From CAWDDG01 sp963801065 (GTDB taxonomy: Bacteria; Actinomycetota; Actinomycetes; Jiangellales; Jiangellaceae), in contig CAWDDG010000003.1 of NCBI GenBank assembly GCA_963801065.1, forward strand, positions 248,001 to 312,000: DNA of 64,000 nucleotides, in the 5' to 3' direction. The notes under the pieces were generated by a model, which saw only the letters and a program-made list of their open reading frames with translations, did not search any database and was not told the origin of the DNA. The position numbers and the translations under genes were made by a program. Numbering within the stretch: the first letter of the stretch is position 1; each line of letters opens with the position of its first letter. Positions 28,379-39,129 of the stretch are shown one piece after another.

Positions 28379-29466
28379 CGCCGGGATGCCCTGCGACTGC
28401 CGCGGCGGGACAGGTCATCCCGGACCCTCCCGATCAGTTCGGTGAGGTGCGCGGTCACGACGTCGTGGCGTTCCAGGATCACCATGTGCCCCGCGTCCTG
28501 GACTTCGACGTACGACGCGTCCGGCAGGGCGGCGGCGAGCTCGCGGCTGTGCTCGATCGGCGTCAGGAGATCTCCCGCGGCACCCACGACCAGAGCGGGT
28601 ACGCCGCCCAGCACGGGCAGTGCGGCCCGGCCGTCGTGTTCGGAGAACAGCGGCATGAACTCCGCCAAGACCTCGATCGGCGTCGACGCGTTCATCAGCG
28701 CCGTGAACTCCACGAGCGACGGTGACCCGCCCTTGACGAACGAGTAGCGGCGGGTGAGGACGTAGCCGAGGTCGCTTCCGGCCCGGCGGCCCCGCTCGAC
28801 CAGCTCGGGGCGGCGCGCGAGCGCCGCAACGACGCCCGGCGCCATCCTGTGTGCCACCCGGCCCAGGGGTCCGGGCAGCCCGAGCCACACACCGCCCAGG
28901 TTGCTCGCGCTGGTCGCGATCAACGCGACGCCAGCCACCCGGTCACCGAAGAGACCCGGATGCGAGGCCGCCAGCGACAGGATCGCCATGCCACCCATCG
29001 AGTGCCCGACGAGGATGACCGGCCCATCCGGCGACACGCCGTCGAGCACCTGGGCGAGATCGTTCCCGAGCCGCTCGAACGTGACGCTGCCCTCCGGCGC
29101 ACGGTCCGACCGGCCGTGCGAGCGGTGGTCCCAGAACGCCAGGCGCGCCTGCCCTCGCAGATCACGGCGCTGGAAGTGCCAGGAGTCCTGGTTGAGCGCG
29201 TAGCCGTGCGTGAACACGACGGTGAGGTCAGCGGAGCTCAGCTCGTCGACCTCGACGTGCAGGCGGACGCCGTCGTCGGTCTTCACGGGGTAGGGCGTGC
29301 CACGCAGCGACCCGAACTCCTCGTCGGCGTAGGGGTCGTCTCGGCGCAGTGACCGCCCTGCGGCGTACCGCTCGGCGGCGAAGCCGACCGCTGCTCCGGC
29401 GGCCGCGACGCCCAGCGCAGCCCCGACGGCTCCAGCCGTCCGGCCCATCCTGAGCAGCCGGCTCAC
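28360..29466 (-). CDS. alpha/beta hydrolase with N-terminal membrane anchor
   Basis: 368 residues from the GTG at 29466, which overlaps the alr stop in a GTGA. A hydrophobic Ala/Gly-rich helix at about 8-30 may anchor or export it. The hydrolase fold has the HGYALNQDSW oxyanion strand, nucleophile in VGHSMGGMA near 150, acid in GAAGDLLTP and catalytic His in DAGHMVILE. Found between alr and tsaE in many actinomycetes; substrate unknown. Confidence 0.92.
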   Translation of the reverse strand: MSRLLRMGRTAGAVGAALGVAAAGAAVGFAAERYAAGRSLRRDDPYADEEFGSLRGTPYPVKTDDGVRLHVEVDELSSADLTVVFTHGYALNQDSWHFQRRDLRGQARLAFWDHRSHGRSDRAPEGSVTFERLGNDLAQVLDGVSPDGPVILVGHSMGGMAILSLAASHPGLFGDRVAGVALIATSASNLGGVWLGLPGPLGRVAHRMAPGVVAALARRPELVERGRRAGSDLGYVLTRRYSFVKGGSPSLVEFTALMNASTPIEVLAEFMPLFSEHDGRAALPVLGGVPALVVGAAGDLLTPIEHSRELAAALPDASYVEVQDAGHMVILERHDVVTAHLTELIGRVRDDLSRRGSRRASRRWWRRR

Positions 29467-30629
29467 GCGCCGATCTCCTCCGCGCCCAGGTAGGTGCGCG
29501 GCAGCCGGGGGCCGAACCGGGTGACGATCTCGTACGAGATCGTGCGGCACGCCGAGGCCCAGTCCTGCGCTGTCGGCTCGCCGGCCGTAGCGTCGCCGAA
29601 CAGGACGACCTCATCGCCGGCGACGGCAGGTGAGTCGCCGAGATCGAGCACGAACTGGTCCATGGAGACCCGGCCGGCGACAGGCCGGACCCGGCCCGCC
29701 GCGAGCACGGGGGCACCTGGCCCGCCGTCGCCGGACGACGCGTGCCGTGGCACTCCGTCGGCGTAGCCGAGCGGCACCAGACCCAGCGTGGTCTCACGGT
29801 CGGTGACGTAGAGGTGGCCGTACGACACGCCCTGGCCGGCGGGGACACGCTTGGCCAGAGCCAGCCTGGCCCGGACCGACATTGCCGGCCGGAGGCCGAC
29901 ATCATCCGGCGCCGCCTGGTCGGGGATCGGCGACAGGCCGTACACGGCCAGCCCCGGGCGGACGAGGTCGAAGCGGGCGTCGGGCCGGGTCAACGTCGCC
30001 GCGGAGTTGGCCAGATGCCGAACCTCGGGCGAGACACCGCGCGCCTCGGCGAACTCGACGGCCTCCCGGAAGACCGCAACCTGGCCCGCGACCGTCGGAT
30101 GCCCCGGAGCGTCGGCGATCGCGAAGTGCGACCAGAGCCCGACGACGTCGACCAGTCCTTCCGCCTCCGCCTTGAGGGCGGCGTCGACCAGGGCCGGCCA
30201 GTCGTCGACCGTCGCGCCGGACCGCCCGAGCCCGGTGTCGACCTTGAGGTGGACTCGTGCCGCCCTGCCCGTCGCGCGGGCCGCGTCGGAGATCTCCTCG
30301 ACGGCCCACACTGCCGAAGCCGCGACGTCGACATCAGCCTCGATCGCGTCGGTCCATCGCTCCCCCGGAGCCGCCAGCCAGGCCAGGAGCCGGCCGGGCA
30401 CGCCGGCAGCTCGCAACTGAAGCGCCTCGGTCAGCACAGCCGTCCCGAGCCAGGTCGCTCCTCCGGCCCGCGCAGCCCGGGCCGACGGGACCAGCCCGTG
30501 GCCGTACCCGTCGGCCTTCACCACGGCCAGGACCTCGGCGCTGGCCGCGCGTGAACGAAGCTCGGCCACGTTGTCGCGGATCGCGGTGAGGTCGACCCGC
30601 ACCTGCGCGTGCGGGACCGGCGTCGTCAT
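29463..30629 (-). CDS. alr: alanine racemase
   Basis: 388 residues, PLP-dependent; makes D-alanine for peptidoglycan. PLP lysine in VVKADGYGHG near 38, SYGHLYV, and the second catalytic base in RVSMDQFV near 320. Fold type III barrel plus C-terminal beta domain, normal length. First gene of the alr-hydrolase-tsaE run. A long palindrome lies between it and nnr. Confidence 0.97.
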   Translation of the reverse strand: MTTPVPHAQVRVDLTAIRDNVAELRSRAASAEVLAVVKADGYGHGLVPSARAARAGGATWLGTAVLTEALQLRAAGVPGRLLAWLAAPGERWTDAIEADVDVAASAVWAVEEISDAARATGRAARVHLKVDTGLGRSGATVDDWPALVDAALKAEAEGLVDVVGLWSHFAIADAPGHPTVAGQVAVFREAVEFAEARGVSPEVRHLANSAATLTRPDARFDLVRPGLAVYGLSPIPDQAAPDDVGLRPAMSVRARLALAKRVPAGQGVSYGHLYVTDRETTLGLVPLGYADGVPRHASSGDGGPGAPVLAAGRVRPVAGRVSMDQFVLDLGDSPAVAGDEVVLFGDATAGEPTAQDWASACRTISYEIVTRFGPRLPRTYLGAEEIGA

Positions 30630-30664
30630 GGCCTCGATTCTGTCAGGCGCCTACCATGCGACCG

Positions 30665-30748
30665 CGTTGATCATGCAAGAGCTGCGCGACGCACCGGCGA
30701 GCGACGCCGAGACGCACCGCGTGTCGCGCAGCTCTTGCATGATCAACG
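30665..30748. repeat. long palindrome, family 2 copy A
   Basis: Perfect 26-bp arms at 30665-30690 and 30723-30748, starting CGTTGATCATGCAAGAGCTG, around a 32-base loop. The nnr stop codon (30743-30745) lies inside one arm. The second family member at 35883-35961 shares CGTTGATCATGCA and CTGCGCGAC but differs in between by three base pairs, with both arms changed to match. Confidence 0.92.
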
Positions 30749-32158
30749 GGAGTGGAGTCGCGCGAGAACGGCCGGAAGGGCGTCGAGGATCGTCGTAGCG
30801 CTCGGGTACGCGGCCCGGCGCTCGGCCAGGCGGCCGGCCGCGCCGTGGACGTACGCCGCCGCGCTTCCGGCGTCGAACGGATCGAGCCCGGCGGCGAGCA
30901 GCGCTCCGGCGAGACCGGCGAGGACGTCACCCGACCCCGCGGTCGCCAGAGCCGGCGTGCCGGTCGGGTTGGCCCGCACTCGACCGTCGGGTGCGACCAC
31001 GAGCGTCGTCGAGCCCTTGAGCAGGACGACCGCATTCCACCGTCGCGCCGCGGTCTGCGCGTGATCGAGCCGGCGGGCCTCGACGTCCTCGCGCTTCTCG
31101 CCGAGCATCCGCGCCAGCTCACCCGCATGCGGCGTCAGGAGAGTCGGTGAGTTGAACTTTCGCGGCAGGTCACGCAGGCCGTCGGCGTCGACCACTACCG
31201 GGACCCCGTCCGCCAGTGCAGCGGCGACCGAGCGCTCGCGCGAGGCGTAGGCGCCGAGCCCCGGCCCGACCACCCAGGCCTGGACCTGGCCTTGTGCGGC
31301 GACGACCTCCGGCCAGCGGCGCAGGACGGCCTGCTGCGCTCCCTCCGGTCCGTTGTACCGGACCATGCCGGCGCCGCCGCGTACGGCGCCTCCGACCGAC
31401 AGGACGGCCGCGCCGGCGTAATCGGCCGAGCCGGCAAACACGCCGGCCACCCCGCGCGAGTACTTGTCGGCACCACGCCCGGGTTCAGGCAACAGCCGAG
31501 CCACGTCAGGGTCCTGCAGGACCTCCACCGGCGGGCGCGGAAGGTACGGGCGGAGGCCGATGTCCACGTCCTCGACGCGACCGGCGGCCTCCGCACCAGG
31601 GTCGACGACCAGGCAGATCTTGCGAGTGCCGAAGGTGACCGTGACGTCCGCGACGACGTGTGCGCCGGGCAGCTCACCGGTGTCCGCGTCGACCCCGCTG
31701 GGCAGGTCGACGGCGACCACCAGCCCACCACGTTCCCGAGCCAGCTCCCCAAGCGTCGCCGCTTCCTCCCGGAGGCCGCCACGGCCCCCGATGCCGAGCA
31801 GCCCGTCGATCACGAGGTCGGCGCCGGCGATCGCGCGGACCTGGTTGTCGCTCACCCTGCCACCGGCGGCGTCCAGCGCGGCCAGCCCGGCGGCATGGGT
31901 TCGTTCCGGCCGGACGAGCACGGCGCGGACACGCGCTCCTCGCCGAGCAAGGCGCGCACCAGCGAACAGGGCGTCGCCCCCGTTGTCGCCGCTGCCGATG
32001 AGCAGCGCGACCCGGGCACCGTAGGGGCCGTCGAGAAGCCGCGCGCACCACGAGGCGAGGCCTGCTGCGGCTCGCTGCATGAGGGCACCTGCTGGCAGCC
32101 GCGCCATCAATTCGGCCTCGGCGGCGCGAACGTGTCGGACCGGGTGGGCGCCGATCAC
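30743..32158 (-). CDS. nnr: bifunctional NAD(P)HX epimerase/dehydratase
   Basis: 471 residues from the GTG at 32158, overlapping the acpS stop in a GTGA. Repairs hydrated NADH and NADPH. N-terminal YjeF_N epimerase with GSGDNGGDALFAGARLARRG near 53-70 and VAVDLPSGVDADTG; C-terminal ADP-dependent dehydratase with TPHAGELARMLG, VLLKGSTT and the GTPALATAGSGDVLAG motif near 405. Its stop codon is embedded in the long palindrome that follows. Confidence 0.95.
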   Translation of the reverse strand: MIGAHPVRHVRAAEAELMARLPAGALMQRAAAGLASWCARLLDGPYGARVALLIGSGDNGGDALFAGARLARRGARVRAVLVRPERTHAAGLAALDAAGGRVSDNQVRAIAGADLVIDGLLGIGGRGGLREEAATLGELARERGGLVVAVDLPSGVDADTGELPGAHVVADVTVTFGTRKICLVVDPGAEAAGRVEDVDIGLRPYLPRPPVEVLQDPDVARLLPEPGRGADKYSRGVAGVFAGSADYAGAAVLSVGGAVRGGAGMVRYNGPEGAQQAVLRRWPEVVAAQGQVQAWVVGPGLGAYASRERSVAAALADGVPVVVDADGLRDLPRKFNSPTLLTPHAGELARMLGEKREDVEARRLDHAQTAARRWNAVVLLKGSTTLVVAPDGRVRANPTGTPALATAGSGDVLAGLAGALLAAGLDPFDAGSAAAYVHGAAGRLAERRAAYPSATTILDALPAVLARLHSR

Positions 32159-32511
32159 CGGGAGCTCTCCAGGACGACGACAGCCGAGGCCATTCCGGCG
32201 TCGTGGGAGAGCGAGAGGTGAACGGAGTCGACACCGAGAAGGTCGCACCGTTTCGCCACCGACCCGCGCACCTCGAACCACGGCCTTCCGTCCTCGGTTG
32301 TCACCACCTCCGCGTCCTGCCACTGCAGATCCTGCGGCGCGCCGAGCGCCTTGGCCAGCGCCTCCTTCGCCGCGAACCTCGCGGCCTGCGACGCGAGCGG
32401 GCGTTCGCGCTCGAGCGGGGTGAAGACCCGCTCCAGCATCGCCGGTGTGCGTTCGATCGTCTCCGCGAACCGAGCGACGTCGACGACGTCGATCCCCACG
32501 CCCACGATCAC
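32155..32511 (-). CDS. acpS: holo-[acyl-carrier-protein] synthase
   Basis: 118 residues from a GTG at 32511 (VIVGVGIDVVDVARF); a GTG two codons later is possible. Transfers 4'-phosphopantetheine from CoA to acyl carrier protein. Magnesium site Asp in GIDVVD and Glu in RFAAKEALAKALG near 55-66. Divergent from the GNAT gene, starts 28 bases apart. CoA for this reaction depends on coaA, 2.4 kb away. Confidence 0.95.
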   Translation of the reverse strand: MIVGVGIDVVDVARFAETIERTPAMLERVFTPLERERPLASQAARFAAKEALAKALGAPQDLQWQDAEVVTTEDGRPWFEVRGSVAKRCDLLGVDSVHLSLSHDAGMASAVVVLESSR

Positions 32512-32539
32512 CGCCCCAGCCTGGCATAACCTGCGACGC

Positions 32540-33043
32540 GTGACCCTGCTTCGTGGCGGCATGGTCGTGCTGCGCCCGGTCGGCGACGACGACGTCGAGG
32601 AGCTGCGCCGCATCCGGTACACGCCAGAGGTCCGGCGCTGGTGGGGCGAGGACGAAGACGACAGCTGGCCGTTGGACGACGACCCCGACGCGACACCCTT
32701 CACGGTGCTTGTCGACGGCCGGGTCGCGGGCGTGGTGCAGTACGGGGAGGTCTCCGACCCTGTCTACAGGCACGCCAGCATCGACCTGTTCCTCGACCCT
32801 GCCATTCACGGCCGTGGTATCGGCCGGGACACCGTCCGTACCCTCGCCCGGCACCTGTTCGAGGACCGCGGCCACCACCGGCTGGTCATCGACCCGGCGG
32901 TCGCCAACCAGGCGGCCATCCGGTGCTATACGGCCGTCGGCTTCCGCCCGGTCGGCGTCATGCGGTGCTACGAACGTGACGCCGACGGCGAGGGCTGGCA
33001 CGACGGGCTGCTGATGGACCTGCTCGCGTCCGAGCTGACCTGA
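32540..33043 (+). CDS. GNAT acetyltransferase, AAC(6')-like
   Basis: 167 residues, GTG start at 32540. VTLLRGGMVVLRPVGDDD at the start, then SIDLFLDPAIHGRGIGRDTVRTLARHLFEDRGHHRLVIDPA with the acetyl-CoA loop near 92-100 and an aromatic YTAVGF motif. This layout matches aminoglycoside 6'-acetyltransferase-like GNATs, but such housekeeping homologues are common and resistance is not implied. Convergent with glmS. Confidence 0.88.
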   Translation: MTLLRGGMVVLRPVGDDDVEELRRIRYTPEVRRWWGEDEDDSWPLDDDPDATPFTVLVDGRVAGVVQYGEVSDPVYRHASIDLFLDPAIHGRGIGRDTVRTLARHLFEDRGHHRLVIDPAVANQAAIRCYTAVGFRPVGVMRCYERDADGEGWHDGLLMDLLASELT

Positions 33044-33050
33044 GCGGCGC

Positions 33051-34898
<1,848 letters not shown>

Positions 34899-34932
34899 GG
34901 CGCACAGGGTACGCGAACGGCAGGATGAGGCC

Positions 34933-35880
34933 GTGACCCAGCCGCTGGACTCCTCGCCCTTCGTCGACCTCGACCGGTCGGCCTGGTCGAAGCTGCGCGA
35001 TCAGACGCCGCTTCCGCTGACCGGTGCCGAGCTCGACGCGATCCGCGGCCTCGGCGACGAGGTCGACCTCGAGGAGGTCCGCGACGTGTACCAGCCGTTG
35101 TCGAGGCTGCTCAACCTGCACGTACGGGCCACCTCGGCCCTGCACGTGGCGACCGAGACCTTCCTCGGGGCGTTCCCGGAGCGCCCGCCGTACGTCATCG
35201 GGATCGCCGGGTCGGTGGCCGTCGGCAAGTCGACCACGGCGCGGCTTCTGCGGTTGCTGCTAGCCCGCTGGCCCGACCATCCTCGGGTCGAGCTGGTGCC
35301 CACCGACGGGTTCCTGCTGCCCAACGCGGAACTCGAGCACAGGGGTCTGCTCCAGCGCAAGGGCTTCCCTGAGTCGTACGACCGCCGCGCGCTGCTGCGA
35401 TTCGTCGCGGCTGTGAAGTCGGGGGCAGTCGAGGTCAGCGCCCCCGTCTACTCGCATCTCACGTACGACATCGTGCCGGGTTCGCGGGTCGTGCTTCAGC
35501 GCCCGGACATCGTGCTGGTCGAAGGTCTCAACGTGCTGCAGCCGGCCCGCCCGCGGGCCAACGGCGTGACCGCGCTGACCGTCAGCGACTTCTTCGACTT
35601 CTCGATCTATGTCGACGCCGATGCCGACGACGTCCGGCGGTGGTACGTGGAACGCTTCCTGCGACTGCGTGAGACGGCTTTCCGTGATCCGACGTCCTAC
35701 TTCCGCCGTTACGCCGACCTCGACCACGACGCCGCCGTCGCCCAAGCTGGGCACCTGTGGGACACCATCAACGGGCCCAACCTCGAGCAGAACATCCTCC
35801 CGACACGCGGCCGGGCGACCCTGGTGCTGCACAAGGGGCGCAACCACTCGGTCCGCTGGATCCGCCTTCGGAAGCTCTGA
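34933..35880 (+). CDS. coaA: type I pantothenate kinase
   Basis: 315 residues, GTG start at 34933 with GATGAGG upstream. First and usually rate-setting step of CoA synthesis. P-loop GIAGSVAVGKSTTAR near 92-106, PTDGFLLPN, and C-terminal INGPNLEQNILPTRGRATLVLHKG. Normal length. Divergent from glmS with 34 bases between. The long palindrome of family 2 begins two bases after its stop. Confidence 0.97.
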   Translation: MTQPLDSSPFVDLDRSAWSKLRDQTPLPLTGAELDAIRGLGDEVDLEEVRDVYQPLSRLLNLHVRATSALHVATETFLGAFPERPPYVIGIAGSVAVGKSTTARLLRLLLARWPDHPRVELVPTDGFLLPNAELEHRGLLQRKGFPESYDRRALLRFVAAVKSGAVEVSAPVYSHLTYDIVPGSRVVLQRPDIVLVEGLNVLQPARPRANGVTALTVSDFFDFSIYVDADADDVRRWYVERFLRLRETAFRDPTSYFRRYADLDHDAAVAQAGHLWDTINGPNLEQNILPTRGRATLVLHKGRNHSVRWIRLRKL

Positions 35881-35882
35881 CC

Positions 35883-35961
35883 CGCGTTGATCATGCAGGT
35901 TCTGCGCGACACGCCGGCCGAAGGCTGCGGCGTGTCGCGCAGAACCTGCATGATCAACGCG
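35883..35961. repeat. long palindrome, family 2 copy B
   Basis: Perfect 34-bp arms at 35883-35916 and 35928-35961 with an 11-base loop; the outer end reads CGCGTTGATCATGCAGGTTC. It is the strongest hairpin in the window. It starts two bases after the coaA stop and ends 29 bases before the next start. No T-tract follows. Pairs with copy A at 30665 by shared ends and compensated differences. Confidence 0.95.
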
Positions 35962-35990
35962 AGGTGGGGGGCCGTGGAAGGATCGCCGCC

Positions 35991-36413
35991 ATGAGCGTGC
36001 CGCTGACCGACGAGGCGCGGCGGCTGTTCCAGGCGCCGGTGTTCGCCGTGTTGAGCACCGTCAGCGAGGCGGGGGCTCCCCAGTCGAGCGTGATCTGGGT
36101 GCGCCAGGACGGCGGCGATCTGCTCTTCTCGACGATCCGCGGCCGGCTCAAGACGCGCAACATGGAGCGGAATCCCAGGGTGAGCCTGTGCGCGTACGAC
36201 CCCGAGGACCCGTATGTCTACGTCGAGGTTCGCGGCACGGTCAGGCTGTCCGAGGACGGCGGAGTGGAGCTGATCGACGAGCTGTCGCGGGTGTACGACG
36301 GCACGCCCTGGGTGGTCCGCCCGGCCGAGACCCGGGTTGTCGTGCGGGTGACCCCCACCCGCGTGATCGAGCACATCTCGTCGCAGAGCCGGCGGCACGA
36401 CGCCACCCCGTGA
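35991..36413 (+). CDS. PPOX-class F420-dependent oxidoreductase
   Basis: 140 residues, split beta-barrel flavin/F420-binding fold. ATG at 35991 with GGAAGGA upstream. Visible: FAVLSTVSEAGAPQSSVIWV near 17-36, FSTIRGRLKTRNMERNPRVSLCAYD near 49-73 and YVEVRGTVRL. Such small proteins use F420H2 or related cofactors to reduce varied compounds; the natural substrate is unknown. Same strand as coaA but separated by the palindrome. Confidence 0.88.
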   Translation: MSVPLTDEARRLFQAPVFAVLSTVSEAGAPQSSVIWVRQDGGDLLFSTIRGRLKTRNMERNPRVSLCAYDPEDPYVYVEVRGTVRLSEDGGVELIDELSRVYDGTPWVVRPAETRVVVRVTPTRVIEHISSQSRRHDATP

Positions 36414-36453
36414 AGCCGGAGGCCGTCACCAGGCTTGCCGGCGGTCTACGTGG

Positions 36454-37812
36454 TCAGTCCGAGACGGCGAGGGCGAGGGTCGTCTCGACGACAGCAGCCA
36501 ACCGGCCGGCCACGGTCTTGGCCTGCGCCTCGGTGGCCGCCTCGACCATGACCCGGACGAGGGGCTCGGTGCCCGACGGGCGCAGCAGCACCCGGCCCGT
36601 GTCTCCGAGCTCGGCCTCGGCCTCGGCGACCGCAGTCTGCAGCACCGTGTCCGACATGACCCGCGACTTGTCGACCCCCGGTACGTTGACCAGCACCTGC
36701 GGCAACCGGTCGACCACCCCGGCGAGATCGGCGAGCGTCCGGCCGGACTGCGCGATCCGGGCCAGCAGATGCGCCGCCGTCAACACGCCGTCGCCGGTGG
36801 TCCCGTGGTCGAGCAGGATGACATGACCGGACTGCTCACCACCCAGGGAGTATCCGCCGGTCTTCATCGCTTCCAGGACGTAGCGGTCGCCGACCGCGGT
36901 GTCGACGACGCCGACTCCGACGTGACGCATGGCCAGCCGGAAGCCCTCGTTGGACATCACGGTCGCGACCACTGTGTCGTCCCGCAACGTGCCCCGCTCG
37001 CGCATGGACAGCGCCAGGACCGCGAGGATCTGGTCGCCGTCGACCACGTCGCCCGTGGCGTCCACGGCCAGGCAACGATCAGCGTCGCCGTCGAGCGCGA
37101 TCCCGACGTCGCCTTGATGCTCGACGACCAGCCGCTGAAGAGGGTCGAGATGGGTGGAGCCGCACCCCTCGTTGATGTTCAGGCCGTCGGGCTCGGCGTA
37201 GACCGCGACGACATCGGCTCCGAGCCGGCGCAGCGCCTCGGGTGCCGCTCGGTACGCAGCACCGTGCGCGCAGTCGACGACGACGCGAAGGCCGTCGAGG
37301 CGGTGCGGAGCAGAGCCGACGATGTGCGCGACGTACTCCTCGAAGCCCTCGGGGTAGTCGCGCACGCGGCCGACGCCGGTGCCGGTCGGACGCTGCCACG
37401 GCTCACGCAGCCTGGCCTCGATGGCGTCCTCGACAGCGTCGTCGAGCTTGTGACCGCCCTTGGCGAAGAACTTGATCCCGTTGTCCGGCATGGGGTTGTG
37501 GCTCGCCGAGAGCACGACGCCGAGGTCGGCACCGAGCGCGCCGGTGAGGTAGGCGATCGCGGGAGTCGGCATGATGCCGGCGCGCAGGACGTCCACTCCC
37601 GCGCTGGCCAGCCCGGCCACGACTGCGGCCTCGAGGAACTCGCCAGAGGCGCGTGGATCACGACCGACGACGGCCACCGGTCGATGTCCGGCGAACGCAC
37701 CCGCTTCCCCGAGGACGTGAGCTGCCGCCACCGAGAGGTCGAGGGCCAGCTCAGCGGTCAGGTCCTGGTTGGCCAGGCCCCGAACGCCGTCGGTGCCGAA
37801 GAGACGGGCCAC
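36454..37812 (-). CDS. glmM: phosphoglucosamine mutase
   Basis: 452 residues; converts glucosamine 6-phosphate to glucosamine 1-phosphate. Start MARLFGTDGVRGLAN, phosphoserine loop LSASHNPMPDNGIKFF near 100, metal loop DGDADR near 243, and sugar site GGEQSGH near 325. Downstream of rpsI-rplM, a conserved actinomycete order (rplM-rpsI-glmM). Confidence 0.98.
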   Translation of the reverse strand: MARLFGTDGVRGLANQDLTAELALDLSVAAAHVLGEAGAFAGHRPVAVVGRDPRASGEFLEAAVVAGLASAGVDVLRAGIMPTPAIAYLTGALGADLGVVLSASHNPMPDNGIKFFAKGGHKLDDAVEDAIEARLREPWQRPTGTGVGRVRDYPEGFEEYVAHIVGSAPHRLDGLRVVVDCAHGAAYRAAPEALRRLGADVVAVYAEPDGLNINEGCGSTHLDPLQRLVVEHQGDVGIALDGDADRCLAVDATGDVVDGDQILAVLALSMRERGTLRDDTVVATVMSNEGFRLAMRHVGVGVVDTAVGDRYVLEAMKTGGYSLGGEQSGHVILLDHGTTGDGVLTAAHLLARIAQSGRTLADLAGVVDRLPQVLVNVPGVDKSRVMSDTVLQTAVAEAEAELGDTGRVLLRPSGTEPLVRVMVEAATEAQAKTVAGRLAAVVETTLALAVSD

Positions 37813-37847
37813 GGTGTCTGCTCCTCGAGGAGTCGTGGGAAACGCGT

Positions 37848-37877
37848 ACGGCCCCGGAGCGTAAGCCCCAGGGCCGT
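37848..37877 (-). terminator. hairpin downstream of rpsI
   Basis: ACGGCCC at 37848-37854 pairs with GGGCCGT at 37871-37877 around a 16-base loop, 28 bases after the rpsI stop and 36 bases before the glmM start. No T-tract. It could attenuate read-through into glmM. Confidence 0.5.
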
Positions 37878-37904
37878 GCCGGTAAAGCGCGGTGTGACTG
37901 AATG

Positions 37905-38414
37905 TCAGCGCTTCGAGTACTGCGGCGCCTTGCGGGCCTTCTTCAGGCCGGCCTTGCGGCGCTCCTTCGCGCGCGCGTCACGGGTCAGGAAGCCGGCCTT
38001 CTTCAGTGCCGGACGGTTGTTGTCGGTGTCGGCCGCATTGAGCGCCCGGGACACCCCGAGGCGCAGCGCGCCGGCTTGACCGGTCACGCCACCACCGTGG
38101 ATGCGAGCGGCGACGTCGTAGCGGCCCTGCAGCTCGAGCTCGACGAAAGGCGACTCGACCAGCTGCTGGTGGACCTTGTTCGGGAAGTATTCGTCGAGCG
38201 TGCGGCCGTTGATGGTCCACTGCCCGGTGCCCGGGACCAGGCGCACCCGCGCAATGGCCTCCTTGCGGCGACCGGTCGCGTCGGCCGGCGCGATCGCCGA
38301 GAACCGCGACGGCGCCGTCTGCGAGGTGAAGGATTCGGCGGTGGCGTCGACGGCCTCGTCGGCCGGCGCCTCGACTGTGGTTTCGGTCATTTCCTCGCTC
38401 ACGGGGCTGGTCAC
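37905..38414 (-). CDS. rpsI: 30S ribosomal protein uS9
   Basis: 169 residues from the GTG at 38414, which forms a GTGA overlap with the rplM stop; an ATG at 38390 (MTETTVEAPAD) is equally plausible by homology. The N-terminal acidic extension is usual in actinomycetes. Core from ATGRRKEAIARVRLVPGTG to the canonical basic end KKARKAPQYSKR. Confidence 0.97.
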   Translation of the reverse strand: MTSPVSEEMTETTVEAPADEAVDATAESFTSQTAPSRFSAIAPADATGRRKEAIARVRLVPGTGQWTINGRTLDEYFPNKVHQQLVESPFVELELQGRYDVAARIHGGGVTGQAGALRLGVSRALNAADTDNNRPALKKAGFLTRDARAKERRKAGLKKARKAPQYSKR

Positions 38415-38854
38415 TGCGCGACCTGGGTGATCTCGTACGGCACCGGCTTCTGTGCCTGATGCGGATGCTCGGGGCCGGCGTAGACCTTGAGCTTGGAGAG
38501 CATGTGCCGGCCGAGCGTGTTGTGCGGAAGCATGCCCTTGACGGCCTTCTCGACGACCCGACGCGGGTTCTTGGCCAGTAGATCCTCGTACGAGGTGGCT
38601 CGTAGGCCGCCAGGGAAGCCGGAGTGCCGGTACTCGACCTTGTCCGCACGCTTGTTGCCGGTCAGCGCGACCTTTTCGGCGTTGATGACGATCACGAAGT
38701 CGCCGGTGTCGACATGCGGGGCGTAGATCGGCTTGTGCTTGCCGCGAAGCAGGGTCGCGGCCTGGGTGGCAAGCCGACCGAGGACCACGTCGGTGGCGTC
38801 GATGACGTGCCACTGACGCTGGACGTCGCCGGGCTTCGGGCTGAACGTGCGCAC
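38411..38854 (-). CDS. rplM: 50S ribosomal protein uL13
   Basis: 147 residues from the GTG at 38854 (VRTFSPKPGDVQRQWHVIDA), the standard actinomycete start. GRLATQAATLLRGKHKP and RHSGFPGGL motifs present; ends EITQVAQ. The longer upstream frame is leader. Head of the rplM-rpsI operon; the 275-base gap 38855-39129 holds its promoter and that of trpB2, with no other element seen. Confidence 0.97.
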   Translation of the reverse strand: MRTFSPKPGDVQRQWHVIDATDVVLGRLATQAATLLRGKHKPIYAPHVDTGDFVIVINAEKVALTGNKRADKVEYRHSGFPGGLRATSYEDLLAKNPRRVVEKAVKGMLPHNTLGRHMLSKLKVYAGPEHPHQAQKPVPYEITQVAQ

Positions 38855-39129
38855 GGGCGTGGGCCTTCGCTGGGTCGAGAGGATGATTCGGACTGCGGCT
38901 GGCGCGCCCTGGCCGGTCGACAGCCAACCGCCGGCACGCACAACGACTCAACAGAGTACCGGGCGGGCCACCAGGGGGTCAAAACAGGACGACCCCGCCC
39001 GTCGGGCACTCCAGCCGGCTTCTTCCGGTCGCAGCGTCCTCTTGGTCTCGCGCAAACGATCTGCGGCGACGATACTGCCGGCACCGGTCGGTGCTGGTCG
39101 GTACTGGTCGAGGACGAAGGAGCCGCGTG

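Noticed and set aside
32159..33001. 5' extension of the nnr reading frame
   Set aside because: The upstream 280 codons overlap acpS and the GNAT gene and look like shadow sequence; the GTG at 32158 with a GTGA overlap is the natural start.
32540..33043. aminoglycoside resistance gene
   Set aside because: Only the general GNAT/AAC(6')-like layout is visible; chromosomal homologues with other roles are common.
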